64,000 bases of DNA from Bacillus rubiinfantis (GTDB taxonomy: Bacteria > Bacillota > Bacilli > Bacillales > Cytobacillaceae): the NCBI GenBank assembly GCA_000752035.1, contig CCFE01000023.1, positions 124,001 to 188,000 on the forward strand, written 5' to 3'. Under the pieces are notes generated by a model that saw only the letters and a program-made list of their open reading frames with translations, ran no database searches and had not been told where the DNA came from. Made by a program: the position numbers and the translations under genes. Position 1 is the first letter of the stretch. Each line of letters begins with the position of its first letter. Shown piece after piece: positions 51,055 to 59,473 of this stretch.

Positions 51055-51357
51055 TCAATGGTGATGATGCCCACCTTTGGCGGGGTTTGTAATCAACCAT
51101 TCTTCCTTAGGCACTTGGAAATATTGAATCCAAACGCCATCCAAATATTCATTATCCTTTTCAAGGATGAAAGAAATATCCTTATCAGTTTCTACAACGG
51201 CATCCTTATCTGTTGGTGTATCCAATCTTAAGTCATAATGAGCGTGATCACCATGAATACTTGTCACATAAATGCGAAATAATTTATCCTTTGCTTCTTC
51301 TTGCTCAAGCATTTTCTTCAAAGCTTTAGCAGCGATTCGATTAATCTTGACCTTCAT
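51055..51357 (-). CDS. HesB/IscA-fold protein without cysteines, natural C-terminal His4
   Basis: A 100-residue protein with the HesB/IscA-like layout (KINRIAAKALKKMLEQEEAK, then LFRIYVTSIHGDHAHYDLRL, DISFILEKDNEYLDGVWIQY). It contains no cysteine, so it cannot hold an Fe-S cluster in the IscA way. It has a HGDHAH motif and ends in GGHHHH, suggesting metal binding through histidines. Similar to the YneR type of Bacillus. The family assignment is moderate, and function is unknown. Confidence 0.7.
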   Translation of the reverse strand: MKVKINRIAAKALKKMLEQEEAKDKLFRIYVTSIHGDHAHYDLRLDTPTDKDAVVETDKDISFILEKDNEYLDGVWIQYFQVPKEEWLITNPAKGGHHHH

Positions 51358-51468
51358 GTTGTTGTCAACCTCTCTTATTAAATTTCACACATCTTCTATT
51401 ATAATAGAATAATGACTTTTTTAAACCAAATCCTGTGTAACATAGGGTCAGGACCATTCCATTCCTAG

Positions 51469-52167
51469 TCAGGACTGGTTTTTCCTTTTGGTACGGACTA
51501 GCTGATAGCCGATAAACGCCACGTAAAGCGGGATGGCAACATAAATAAAATAGGGAAAGCGGTGTTGTTCTTTCTTAAAGACAAGGTAAATCGCATAGCC
51601 CAAAAAGAGAGTGACGATGATCCCGTATTTTGGCAGCGGCACTTCTTTTAAGCTAGGAATTTTCAATGTACTCACCATTAAAAAACAAATCGCAAAAAAG
51701 GCAATCGGCAACACAATGCTGGGCATCTTCCCATGAAATAGAGTTAATAGGGCGACTATGCCTCCACCAGCGGTAATCGGCACGCCAGTAAAATATTTTA
51801 GTGAAGATTTGACGGCATTAATATTAAAACGCGCCAGCCGATATGCCCCAAACAAAGGGAAAAGCCCAGAAATAGCCATTCCAAAGACGCCAAAGGCGGA
51901 AAAATAAGCATAATAGGCCATCATGGCCGGGGCGACCCCAAAGGTAACGATATCAGCAAGTGAATCCAACTCTTTCCCCAAGTCACTTTGTACCCGCAGC
52001 ATTCGTGCCATCCGACCATCCATGCTATCGAGCATCATGCCGATTAAGATGAGGATCGCAGCATTTTTATAATCACCTACCGCTGAATACATGATAGATA
52101 AAAAACCGAAAAACAAATTAAACAGTGTAAATAAATTTGGGATTGCGTTCCTAATAATATGTATCAC
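51469..52167 (-). CDS. pssA: CDP-diacylglycerol-serine O-phosphatidyltransferase PssA
   Basis: Makes phosphatidylserine at the membrane. The 232 residues have about seven helices and the CDP-alcohol phosphatidyltransferase motif DGx2ARx8Gx3Dx3D, seen as DSMDGRMARMLRVQSDLGKE-LDSLAD. It is followed by a PAP2 gene 20 nt upstream in the same direction. No psd (decarboxylase) is adjacent. Confidence 0.92.
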   Translation of the reverse strand: MIHIIRNAIPNLFTLFNLFFGFLSIMYSAVGDYKNAAILILIGMMLDSMDGRMARMLRVQSDLGKELDSLADIVTFGVAPAMMAYYAYFSAFGVFGMAISGLFPLFGAYRLARFNINAVKSSLKYFTGVPITAGGGIVALLTLFHGKMPSIVLPIAFFAICFLMVSTLKIPSLKEVPLPKYGIIVTLFLGYAIYLVFKKEQHRFPYFIYVAIPLYVAFIGYQLVRTKRKNQS

Positions 52168-52187
52168 TCCAGTTTTTCAAAGAGGCT

Positions 52188-52856
52188 TCAAACAGTCCCT
52201 TTCACATTATCTTTTTTATTATACTGCTTTTCTTTGTAATATTGAAAAAAGAATATTGCCAGAGATAACCATATCGCACTTGCCAAATATCCCCCCACAA
52301 TATCACTTGGGTAATGAACACCTAAGTAAATACGGCTGACACCAATCGCGATAATCATCATAATGCTAAAGATAATTAATAAACTCCTACCCATCCTTCC
52401 TGAGATATGACGCCATAGTATAAATGCCAGCATCGCGTACACAGTGAAAGCATTCATCGCGTGACCACTTGGAAAACTATATCCACTAATCTCAATTAAG
52501 CGATGGAAGTCGGGGCGGGTGCGTTGAAAAAGGTGTTTTAACAGCTGATTCAGCAGTGCTGAACCGATAATGGCGATGACAAACAGCAACACCTCGCTAC
52601 GATGGTGCAGCACTTTGGCTAGAAAAATAACTACACAAAGGCTTAAAAAAATGACAAAGCCGGTTGAACCAATAAATGTAAATAATTTCATCAGTCTCGT
52701 TAATCCCGATGCCTCCCACCCTTGGACAACTGAAATAACGATTCGGTCAAAAGCCATGAGCTGCTCATCGCTAATTGACCTAGCAATCAACGTAAAGCCA
52801 AACATGCAAATCATACTAATAGTAAATGCGATGATTAAATATGATCTCAACTTCAT
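52188..52856 (-). CDS. PAP2 family membrane phosphatase
   Basis: A 222-residue membrane protein with six helices and the three PAP2 signatures: KHLFQRTRPD, SGYSFPSGHAMNAF, and SRIYLGVHYPSDIVGGY. It likely dephosphorylates a lipid phosphate such as phosphatidate, PG-phosphate or undecaprenyl pyrophosphate. It lies directly upstream of pssA in the same orientation, which fits a role in phospholipid metabolism. Confidence 0.9.
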   Translation of the reverse strand: MKLRSYLIIAFTISMICMFGFTLIARSISDEQLMAFDRIVISVVQGWEASGLTRLMKLFTFIGSTGFVIFLSLCVVIFLAKVLHHRSEVLLFVIAIIGSALLNQLLKHLFQRTRPDFHRLIEISGYSFPSGHAMNAFTVYAMLAFILWRHISGRMGRSLLIIFSIMMIIAIGVSRIYLGVHYPSDIVGGYLASAIWLSLAIFFFQYYKEKQYNKKDNVKGTV

Positions 52857-52945
52857 TTGCCAACCCTCACAACAGCAACAACTTGTTCTTCCCTACTATC
52901 ATAACAATTATTATGAGAGGATAGTACCTAAAACATTCTAGAATC

Positions 52946-52983
52946 AGAAAAAAGAGGCAGCATACCTAAAAGTCAGCTGCCCC
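52946..52983 (-). terminator. Intrinsic terminator of terC
   Basis: On the minus strand GGGGCAGC and GCTGCCTC flank a loop, followed by TTTTTTC. Confidence 0.85.
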
Positions 52984-53005
52984 TTTACTTCCAGTTAAGC
53001 TCTGC

Positions 53006-53779
53006 TTATAATGCTGCCTTTTTCTCCCTGCTCGTTTTTGAGAAGAACCATCCCACTGCAGCAATCCCGACCAAGATTAAGTAGAAGCTGATTTTCCATT
53101 CTGTTGAATGAGCAAACTGTTCGCTGAGAATCCCCAACTCAGGGTGTGAGAGTGTATAGACTGCCAACTTTACTCCGACCCAGCCAACAATCGCAAACGC
53201 CGCCAGCTCTAATCCCGGTCTCTTTTCTAACAGTCTAACAAAAAGGTTTGCTGCAAATCTCATAATAATCAGTCCGATTACTCCACCAGCAAAAATCACT
53301 AAGAATTTTCCACCGTCGAGACCACCGATATTTGGAAGCGGCGTTTCCGGTAGCACGACAGCCATAGCAACTGCAGCCAATATGGAATCAACCGCAAAGG
53401 CGATATCTGCAAGTTCAACTTTGAAAACAGTTACCCAAAAGCCGCCAGTTGTCTTTTTCGTACTCTTTTTGGTTGCTTCCTCTGCCTTTCCTTTTACTAC
53501 TTTACGAAAAATATGATTTCCCGCCATAAATAGCAGATAAAGGGCACCGATTGCTTGAACCTGCCATACATCCACAAGATAGGAAATAGCAAATAATGAA
53601 GCAAAGCGAAACACAAAAGCACCTGCCAATCCATAAAATAGAGCTTTCCTGCGCTGTATCTCCGGCAGCGGCTTCACCATGATGGCCAAGACAAGTGCAT
53701 TATCAGCAGCCAACAGCCCCTCTAAAGCAACCAATACAAGCAACACCCAAGCATATTCCAACAAAAGTGTAACATCCAT
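53006..53779 (-). CDS. TerC family membrane protein (probable Mn exporter, YkoY/YceF type)
   Basis: The 257 residues have about seven helices and the acidic TerC motifs in LEGLLAADNALVLAIMV and VELADIAFAVDSILAAVAMA. In B. subtilis the related proteins help export or allocate manganese to exoenzymes. A yybP-ykoY manganese riboswitch lies directly upstream, which supports the role. ATG 53779 follows GGGAGA; nine upstream codons are discarded. Confidence 0.9.
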   Translation of the reverse strand: MDVTLLLEYAWVLLVLVALEGLLAADNALVLAIMVKPLPEIQRRKALFYGLAGAFVFRFASLFAISYLVDVWQVQAIGALYLLFMAGNHIFRKVVKGKAEEATKKSTKKTTGGFWVTVFKVELADIAFAVDSILAAVAMAVVLPETPLPNIGGLDGGKFLVIFAGGVIGLIIMRFAANLFVRLLEKRPGLELAAFAIVGWVGVKLAVYTLSHPELGILSEQFAHSTEWKISFYLILVGIAAVGWFFSKTSREKKAAL

Positions 53780-53849
53780 CCGCAATTCTCCCTTCATTTC
53801 TCTCATTATTTCTAAAGTTTACAATGCCGTTATAAAATACACCTTTTCC

Positions 53850-53889
53850 ACAAAAAAATGGCCTCTACTGTCAACACAATAAAGGCCAA
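53850..53889 (-). terminator. Second leader terminator before terC
   Basis: On the minus strand TGGCCT and AGGCCA (with further pairing) flank a loop and are followed by TTTTTTTG. It lies downstream of another terminator and of the riboswitch aptamer. Confidence 0.75.
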
Positions 53890-53890
53890 A

Positions 53891-53926
53891 AAATATAAAA
53901 GACCTTTACAGTAAAGTAAAGGTCTT
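53891..53926 (-). terminator. First leader terminator after the yybP-ykoY aptamer
   Basis: On the minus strand AGACCTTTAC and GTAAAGGTCT flank a 6-nt loop, followed by TTTATATTTTTT. Probably the expression platform of the riboswitch. Confidence 0.8.
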
Positions 53927-53937
53927 GCTAACAACGA

Positions 53938-54012
53938 TTAGGTTGCCAATAAAGCCGGAGAAAGTAGTTTCTCGGGAATGACGACTCTATTGTCCAGCTA
54001 CTCCCCTTTAAA
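53938..54012 (-). ncRNA. yybP-ykoY (manganese) riboswitch
   Basis: The minus strand reads AAAGGGGAGTAGCTG at the start, TCGTCATTCCC in the middle, then CTACTTTCTCCGGCTTT and GGCAACCTAA. These are the conserved blocks of the yybP-ykoY aptamer. Mn2+ binding is expected to favour read-through into terC past one or both terminators. Confidence 0.85.
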
Positions 54013-54086
54013 AAGGAAATATTTTATTGTTTTAATTATATGCTTTTTCGCCATTGATGTCAATATAATTTAAAAATTACATTAAC

Positions 54087-55616
54087 TTACAATTCATACA
54101 CTTCAGTGTATTTCTTCTCCAAATATTCGACAAGATAATCTGCATTCAACTCTTCCCCAGTTACTTTTACAATTAGCTCATTAGGTGTATAAAGCTTCCC
54201 GTATTGATGAATATGTTCCTTTAGCCAACCTTGAATTTGCTTAAATTCGCCTTTTTCAATTAACGCAGCAAAATCAGGCAGCGCTTTTTGGATTGTCCTC
54301 AAGATTTGAGCAGCATATAGATTTCCTAAAGCATACGAAGGAAAGTAACCGATGCCGCCAAATGACCAGTGAACATCCTGTAGCACCCCTTCTGAATCAG
54401 TAGCCGGCATAACCCCCAAATAATCCTGCATCTTCTTGTTCCAAATTTCAGGAAGGTCTTTTGCCTCAATTTCTCCAGCAATGAGACCTTTTTCGATTTC
54501 ATAACGAAGCATAATATGCAAGTTATAGGTTAGTTCATCTGCCTCAACACGAATCATTGACGGCTCAACCGTGTTGACGGCACGATAAAAATCAGTCAGC
54601 GCTACATTTTCTAACTGTTCTGGGAATGTTTCCTGTAGTGCGGGATAGAAGTAGCTCCAAAACTCCTTGCTCCGACCTATCATATTTTCTAAGAAGCGTG
54701 ATTGTGATTCATGAATTCCAAATGATGCTCCACTTTGCAGTACCGATTCCTCAAAATCAGGGTTAATCTGCTGTTCATAAATCCCATGACCTGCTTCATG
54801 AATCGTCCCAAATAACGCCGAGCGGACATTGTTTTCTAGATAGCGGGTTGTTAAACGGACATCACCAATCGTAACCGCTTGGGCAAAAGGATGGATCGTT
54901 TCATCAAGTCTTCCGGCATCAATATCAAAGCCAATCAACGGCAAGATGTAGCGATTGAATTCTTGTTGCTTGTTAATGGGATATGTTTTTTCAAATATCT
55001 CGGACCGCGTTGGTTTGCCATCCTGTTGTATTCGCTTAAGCAGATCAACACTTGCTTTCCTTAATTTTGCAAATAGTGGATCTAATACTTTTACTGTCAG
55101 GCCTGGTTCATATTCATCGAGCAAAGCATCATATGGATGATCCTCATAGCCATAAATTTCAGCAAACTTGCGCGTATATGTAACAATCTTTTCTAAGTAC
55201 GGCAGGAAGCGTTCAAAGTCATTCGTTGCCCGCGCCTCCTCCCACGCATCATTTGCCTGGCCAGTAAGAACGGAATATTCTTGAAAAAGCTCTGCTGGGA
55301 TTCGCTTTGATTTATCATAAAAAGTCTTATATTCTCTTACCTTTGCTCTTGTTACCTGATTTAACTCTTGCTGATATTCTTCCTTTGTTAATAACGCTAA
55401 CAACTCGCCCATTTCCTCAGATACAGACAGTTTAAAGACTTCAGTTCGTAAGGAACCTGCTGCTTTAGCAAACACATATCTGCCTTTTTTGGGTGCCATC
55501 ACTTTTTGATCCCAGTCAATCAATCCAATAATGCTATTGAAATGGGTTATCTTCTCATCTAGGGTGGTAAAGCGCTTTAAGACCTCTTGTAAGGGTAATT
55601 CCATTTTCTGTACCAT
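54087..55616 (-). CDS. M32 family metallocarboxypeptidase
   Basis: A 509-residue zinc carboxypeptidase of the M32 (Taq carboxypeptidase, YpwA) family. It has the HExxH zinc motif in GTIHEAGHGIYEQ and the downstream ESQSRFLENMIGRSKEFW with the third metal ligand. It also has TVEPSMIRVEADELTYNLHI and VHWSFGGIGYFPSYALGNLY. It releases C-terminal amino acids in the cytoplasm. AAGGGGGG precedes ATG 55616. Confidence 0.93.
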   Translation of the reverse strand: MVQKMELPLQEVLKRFTTLDEKITHFNSIIGLIDWDQKVMAPKKGRYVFAKAAGSLRTEVFKLSVSEEMGELLALLTKEEYQQELNQVTRAKVREYKTFYDKSKRIPAELFQEYSVLTGQANDAWEEARATNDFERFLPYLEKIVTYTRKFAEIYGYEDHPYDALLDEYEPGLTVKVLDPLFAKLRKASVDLLKRIQQDGKPTRSEIFEKTYPINKQQEFNRYILPLIGFDIDAGRLDETIHPFAQAVTIGDVRLTTRYLENNVRSALFGTIHEAGHGIYEQQINPDFEESVLQSGASFGIHESQSRFLENMIGRSKEFWSYFYPALQETFPEQLENVALTDFYRAVNTVEPSMIRVEADELTYNLHIMLRYEIEKGLIAGEIEAKDLPEIWNKKMQDYLGVMPATDSEGVLQDVHWSFGGIGYFPSYALGNLYAAQILRTIQKALPDFAALIEKGEFKQIQGWLKEHIHQYGKLYTPNELIVKVTGEELNADYLVEYLEKKYTEVYEL

Positions 55617-55706
55617 TATTAGCCCCCCTTAATAATTTCGACTTCACACTATTCATTATAGAATAAATTTTCCCATAAGGCGAAAAATTTCGCTACTCCA
55701 AAGAAT

Positions 55707-55725
55707 TTAGCATAACTTGTGCTAA
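55707..55725. promoter_or_regulatory. Palindrome TTAGCA-N7-TGCTAA upstream of the class B PBP gene
   Basis: A perfect 6-bp dyad centred 63 bp before the PBP start codon, in the 162-bp gap between two divergent genes. It has operator-like form. No regulator is assigned. Confidence 0.3.
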
Positions 55726-55778
55726 CATTGGAAAAATAAGTTAGATGAAATGACCGGGTTAATAAGGACGTGAACTAA

Positions 55779-57854
55779 TTGGAAAATCAACATAAAAAAA
55801 CAGCTCATTTCCCTTTTCGCTTAAACATGATTTTTTTTAGCGTATTCGTCTTGTTCTCTCTATTAATATTAAGGCTTGGCTTCATGCAGATTGTTCATGG
55901 TGAAAACTTCAAACGAGACTTAGAGCGAAAAGAAAATATTACCGTAAGTCATCCTGTTCCTCGGGGTAGATTGTTTGACCGTCACTTTCAAGTCGTAGTA
56001 GATAATGTCCCTAAAAATGCAATCACCTTTACCAACCAAGGCTTCAGTCAAGCAGAAATGCTGCAAACGGCTCAACGTTTGGCACAATTAATTGATCTTT
56101 ATAGCGATGCTGTGACTGACCGCGATAAGCGTGATTACTGGTTATTAAAAAATCCTGAACTTGCTCAGGAAAAAATCACCATACGTGAAAAAGAACTATA
56201 TTTGAAAAAAAAGTTAACCGATAGAGACTTATATTTATTAAAACTTAAGCGGATTACCACAGAGGATTTACAATCTCTTTCAGAGAATGATCTTGAAGCG
56301 ATGGCGATTTATAAACAGTTTTCCGCAGGCTATAAATACATCCCGCAAATTGTTAAAAACGATCATGTCAGTGAGCAAGAATTAGCAATAGTGAGTGAAC
56401 ACTTATCCACATTGCCAGGAGTAGACACGACAACCGACTGGGAGCGTTCCTATCCGTACAATTCGACGTTAAGATCGGTTTTAGGAAAAGTCACAACTTC
56501 AGATGAGGGACTTCCTGCAGAGCAGCTGCAACACTTCTTAACAAGAGATTATAACCGGAATGATCGCGTCGGCAAAAGTCAATTAGAAGCCCAATATGAA
56601 GAAATCTTGCGCGGCCATAAAGCGAAAATCAAAAATATTACCGATAAAACCGGAAACGTTGTTGAAACGAAAACAGTATCTACTGGTAAAAAAGGGAATG
56701 ACCTTGTTCTTACCATAGATTTGAAGCTGCAGAAGGCTGTTGATAAAATTATTGAGGAAGAATTGTGGGCTATTAAGCGCAAGCCTGGCACCTCGCTAAC
56801 TGATCGTGCCTATGTCGTTTTGCTTGACCCGTTTAGCGGTGACATCCTAGCGATGTCAGGAAAAAAACTGGTACGCAATAAAAAAACAGGCCGACTGGAA
56901 ATGCACGATGACGCAATTGGTACATTTACAACTACTTACAGTGTCGGCTCAACCGTAAAGGGAGCTACCATCCTCACCGGTTATAAAACAGGTGCCATCC
57001 TCCCAGGAACGGTATTTGATGATGCTGGTATTAAGATTAAAGCAACCCCGATAAAAAAGTCATATGCTTACTTAGGCAGATTAAATGAAATCACCGCTTT
57101 AAAAAAATCTTCCAACGTTTACATGTTTCATACGGCGATACGTATCGGAAAAGGCCAGTATGAATACGACAAACCGTTGCATTTTTCTAATAAAATGGCG
57201 TTTGAAACGATTCGCAATTCTTTTGCTTCCTTTGGTCTCGGAACGAGGACCGGTATCGATTTACCGAATGAACAAACCGGCTTTAAAGGGCAAAGCAAGC
57301 TGCCAGGCTATTTGCTCGATCTCGTTATCGGCCAATATGATACATATTCTACGATGCAGTTAGCCCAATATGTAGCAACCATCGCCAATGGCGGATACCG
57401 CATGCAGCCGCATATTGTTAAGGAAATTCGCCGGCCTGCTTCTAACAATGAAAAGTTCGGTCCGGTTATTAACGAAGTTTCACCTGTTGTTCTTAATACA
57501 ATCGATGTAAAGACTGACTGGCTCGAGCGGGTTCAACTCGGCTTTAGCAAGGTGATGCAAGAGCCAGGGGGCACTGCCTATAAATTTTTTAAAGGGGTTA
57601 ATTATGCACCTGCAGGGAAAACGGGCACGGCCGAGGCCTTTTATGATGGTCCATTACGAAATAATTTTGGTAAAGAGCCTCCGCCTGTCATCAACTTAAG
57701 TTTAGTCAGCTATGCCCCGAGCATAAAGCCTAAGGTGGCTATGGCTGTTGTCGTTCCATGGGCATATCAAGGGAAAGAAGATCATAAAGCAAACTTAAAG
57801 ATTGGCCGCCGTGTACTTGACACTTATTTTAAAATGAGGCGTGGTTCATTGTAA
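55779..57854 (+). CDS. Class B penicillin-binding protein (PBP2A/PbpH type transpeptidase)
   Basis: A 691-residue monofunctional transpeptidase for cell-wall elongation. The N-terminal anchor helix is at about 14-36. The pedestal domain carries PRGRLFDR and a linker rich in charged residues. The transpeptidase motifs are SxxK in VGSTVKGAT (about 390), SSN (about 443) and KTGTAEA (about 613). It starts at a TTG behind AAGGACG. It resembles PbpA/PbpH of B. subtilis; which one is not clear. Confidence 0.92.
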   Translation: MENQHKKTAHFPFRLNMIFFSVFVLFSLLILRLGFMQIVHGENFKRDLERKENITVSHPVPRGRLFDRHFQVVVDNVPKNAITFTNQGFSQAEMLQTAQRLAQLIDLYSDAVTDRDKRDYWLLKNPELAQEKITIREKELYLKKKLTDRDLYLLKLKRITTEDLQSLSENDLEAMAIYKQFSAGYKYIPQIVKNDHVSEQELAIVSEHLSTLPGVDTTTDWERSYPYNSTLRSVLGKVTTSDEGLPAEQLQHFLTRDYNRNDRVGKSQLEAQYEEILRGHKAKIKNITDKTGNVVETKTVSTGKKGNDLVLTIDLKLQKAVDKIIEEELWAIKRKPGTSLTDRAYVVLLDPFSGDILAMSGKKLVRNKKTGRLEMHDDAIGTFTTTYSVGSTVKGATILTGYKTGAILPGTVFDDAGIKIKATPIKKSYAYLGRLNEITALKKSSNVYMFHTAIRIGKGQYEYDKPLHFSNKMAFETIRNSFASFGLGTRTGIDLPNEQTGFKGQSKLPGYLLDLVIGQYDTYSTMQLAQYVATIANGGYRMQPHIVKEIRRPASNNEKFGPVINEVSPVVLNTIDVKTDWLERVQLGFSKVMQEPGGTAYKFFKGVNYAPAGKTGTAEAFYDGPLRNNFGKEPPPVINLSLVSYAPSIKPKVAMAVVVPWAYQGKEDHKANLKIGRRVLDTYFKMRRGSL

Positions 57855-57880
57855 CCTGATCCGCAAAGGGATGACTTTTC

Positions 57881-59251
57881 TTGAAAAAAACTCGAAGTTT
57901 ATTTATTGTTGCTGTTGCCTCTGGCACGATGTTAAACCCGTTGAATTCGTCGATGATTTCACTGGCTTTACACAGTATCCAAAAGGATTTTCAGCTTTCA
58001 TTTACAACCGTTTCATGGCTAATCTCGTCTTTTTATTTAGCCAGTGCTGTAGCTCAGCCGGTAACAGGGAAAATCGGCGATTTGTTTGGTCGTAAAAAGA
58101 CCTTTTTAGTCGGGCTCATTCTCGTGGCGATATCCGCTTTTACAGCACCACTTTCGACCACTTTTCTGATGCTGCTTGTCATGCGGCTCATTCAATCGAT
58201 TGGCAGCAGTGCTATTTATCCTTCAGGGATTGCCTTGATTCGCTTCCATATAAAAGAGCAACAGGCCTCTGCTTTAGCTGTCCTGTCAATCTTTGCATCT
58301 GCCATGGTCGCTTTAGGTCCAACAATCGGCGGTTTCCTCATTGTTTGGGGGAATTGGCCAGCAATTTTCTGGGTGAATTTCCCGTTTGTGCTGCTTAGCT
58401 TTCTGCTTGGCTGGTACATGTTCCCTAAAGATGTTACTAAACATAAAGGAACCTTAAGGCATTTAGCAGCCAATCTTGATCTAATCGGTATTGCCTTGTT
58501 TGCCTTAGGTATGGTATTTTTCCTATGGTTTTTATTATCATTCGAGACGAACGTTCATTATCTTTCAGGAATTGCCGGCATTATCTTCCTTTGCCTATTT
58601 GTTTGGCGGGAATTGTCAGTGAAGGAGCCGTTCATTGATGTGCGCATCTTTAGAACTCATGGGAAGCTATCGATGGTATATGTGCAGTTTATTTTATTAA
58701 ATATATTTTTCTACTGCTTGTTCTTCGGTTTGCCAAGTTATTTTCAAGAAGTTTTGAAATTAAGTGTGGAAAAAAGCGGTTTATTGATGTTGTTCATGTC
58801 AGGGGTTAGCATCCTCATCTCAACAGTAACCGGTAAATGGATTGATAAGGCTGGTGTATATCAGCCGATTATCGTTGCTGCTGTTTTAGCGGTGTTTGGT
58901 GCTCTCTCATTTACATTCCTCTTTATCGATGCTTCAACCATTGTCATTGGTCTTATTCTCTCAATTATGGGATTAAGCTATGGGATTGGTAATGTGGTCC
59001 TGCAAGTGGCCATGTTAAAGGAAAGCCCTAAGGAAATCATCGGGACCACCTCAGGATTATTCCAAACTTGCCGCTATTTAGGATCCATTTTTTCCTCCAT
59101 TATCTTAGGATTATTATTCGGCACAGAAATATCCGCTGAGAAAATGCAAGTGGTCGGAGAAACTTTAATCTTTACCGGAAGTGCTAGCTTGCTTTTAGGT
59201 TTGTGGTTTTCTAAGGATTGGATGACATTAACTAGGATGAAACAAATTTAA
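57881..59251 (+). CDS. MFS transporter, DHA2-like multidrug exporter
   Basis: A 456-residue major facilitator with about 13-14 helices. Motifs are MLNPLNSSMISLALHSIQKD and GKIGDLFGRKKTFLVG (loop 2-3 motif A), then RLIQSIGSSAIYPSGIALIR and ALGPTIGGFLIVWGNWPAIF-WVNFPF (motif C). The pattern is typical of proton-driven drug exporters; the substrate is unknown. TTG start behind AAAGGG, 26 nt after the PBP stop. Confidence 0.88.
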   Translation: MKKTRSLFIVAVASGTMLNPLNSSMISLALHSIQKDFQLSFTTVSWLISSFYLASAVAQPVTGKIGDLFGRKKTFLVGLILVAISAFTAPLSTTFLMLLVMRLIQSIGSSAIYPSGIALIRFHIKEQQASALAVLSIFASAMVALGPTIGGFLIVWGNWPAIFWVNFPFVLLSFLLGWYMFPKDVTKHKGTLRHLAANLDLIGIALFALGMVFFLWFLLSFETNVHYLSGIAGIIFLCLFVWRELSVKEPFIDVRIFRTHGKLSMVYVQFILLNIFFYCLFFGLPSYFQEVLKLSVEKSGLLMLFMSGVSILISTVTGKWIDKAGVYQPIIVAAVLAVFGALSFTFLFIDASTIVIGLILSIMGLSYGIGNVVLQVAMLKESPKEIIGTTSGLFQTCRYLGSIFSSIILGLLFGTEISAEKMQVVGETLIFTGSASLLLGLWFSKDWMTLTRMKQI

Positions 59252-59254
59252 ACT

Positions 59255-59299
59255 TTCTTAAACTATTCATGCTTCGTTCATAGTTTATTCATATTCATA
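59255..59299 (+). promoter_or_regulatory. Pho-box-like direct repeats with exact 11-bp period
   Basis: TTCTTA, TTCATG, TTCATA and TTCATA start at 59255, 59266, 59277 and 59288 (period 11), with a fifth TTCATA at 59294. B. subtilis PhoP binds direct TT(A/T/C)ACA-like hexamers at about 11-bp period, upstream of promoters lacking a -35. Here a TATATT -10 lies at 59306-59311 without a -35, and the four boxes fall near -63 to -25. The regulator is inferred. Confidence 0.5.
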
Positions 59300-59316
59300 C
59301 GTTATTATATTCACAT

Positions 59317-59400
59317 GGTTCAGATAGAACCTTTCAACCTCCACCCCCTTTATATATAGATTTTTTCCAGTCGCCCGGCAGCGTGCCGGGTATTTTTTTG
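59317..59400 (+). ncRNA. Candidate small RNA with C-rich anti-Shine-Dalgarno stretch
   Basis: From the predicted +1 (G 59317/59318) the RNA would begin with a GGTTC-AGATA-GAACC hairpin. It continues with an apparently unpaired CAACCTCCACCCCCTTT (59335-59351) and an AT-rich spacer. It ends in a CCCGGC/GCCGGG intrinsic terminator with TATTTTTTT, about 84 nt in all. ACCTCC equals the anti-Shine-Dalgarno core of 16S rRNA, and unpaired C-rich seeds are typical of Bacillus sRNAs such as FsrA. The terminator could merely end the MFS gene, so this is a candidate. Confidence 0.45.
59373..59399 (+). terminator. Intrinsic terminator (end of candidate sRNA or MFS gene)
   Basis: GCCCGGC-AGC-GTGCCGGGT with a following TATTTTTTTG. 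The stem is GC-rich and strong, on the plus strand, 120 nt after the MFS stop codon. Confidence 0.9.
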
Positions 59401-59473
59401 TCTAAACCTCTATGTATACATCCTTGATTCCCTGTCAATAACAATAGCAACATATGTAGCGAGGTGTTATTGG

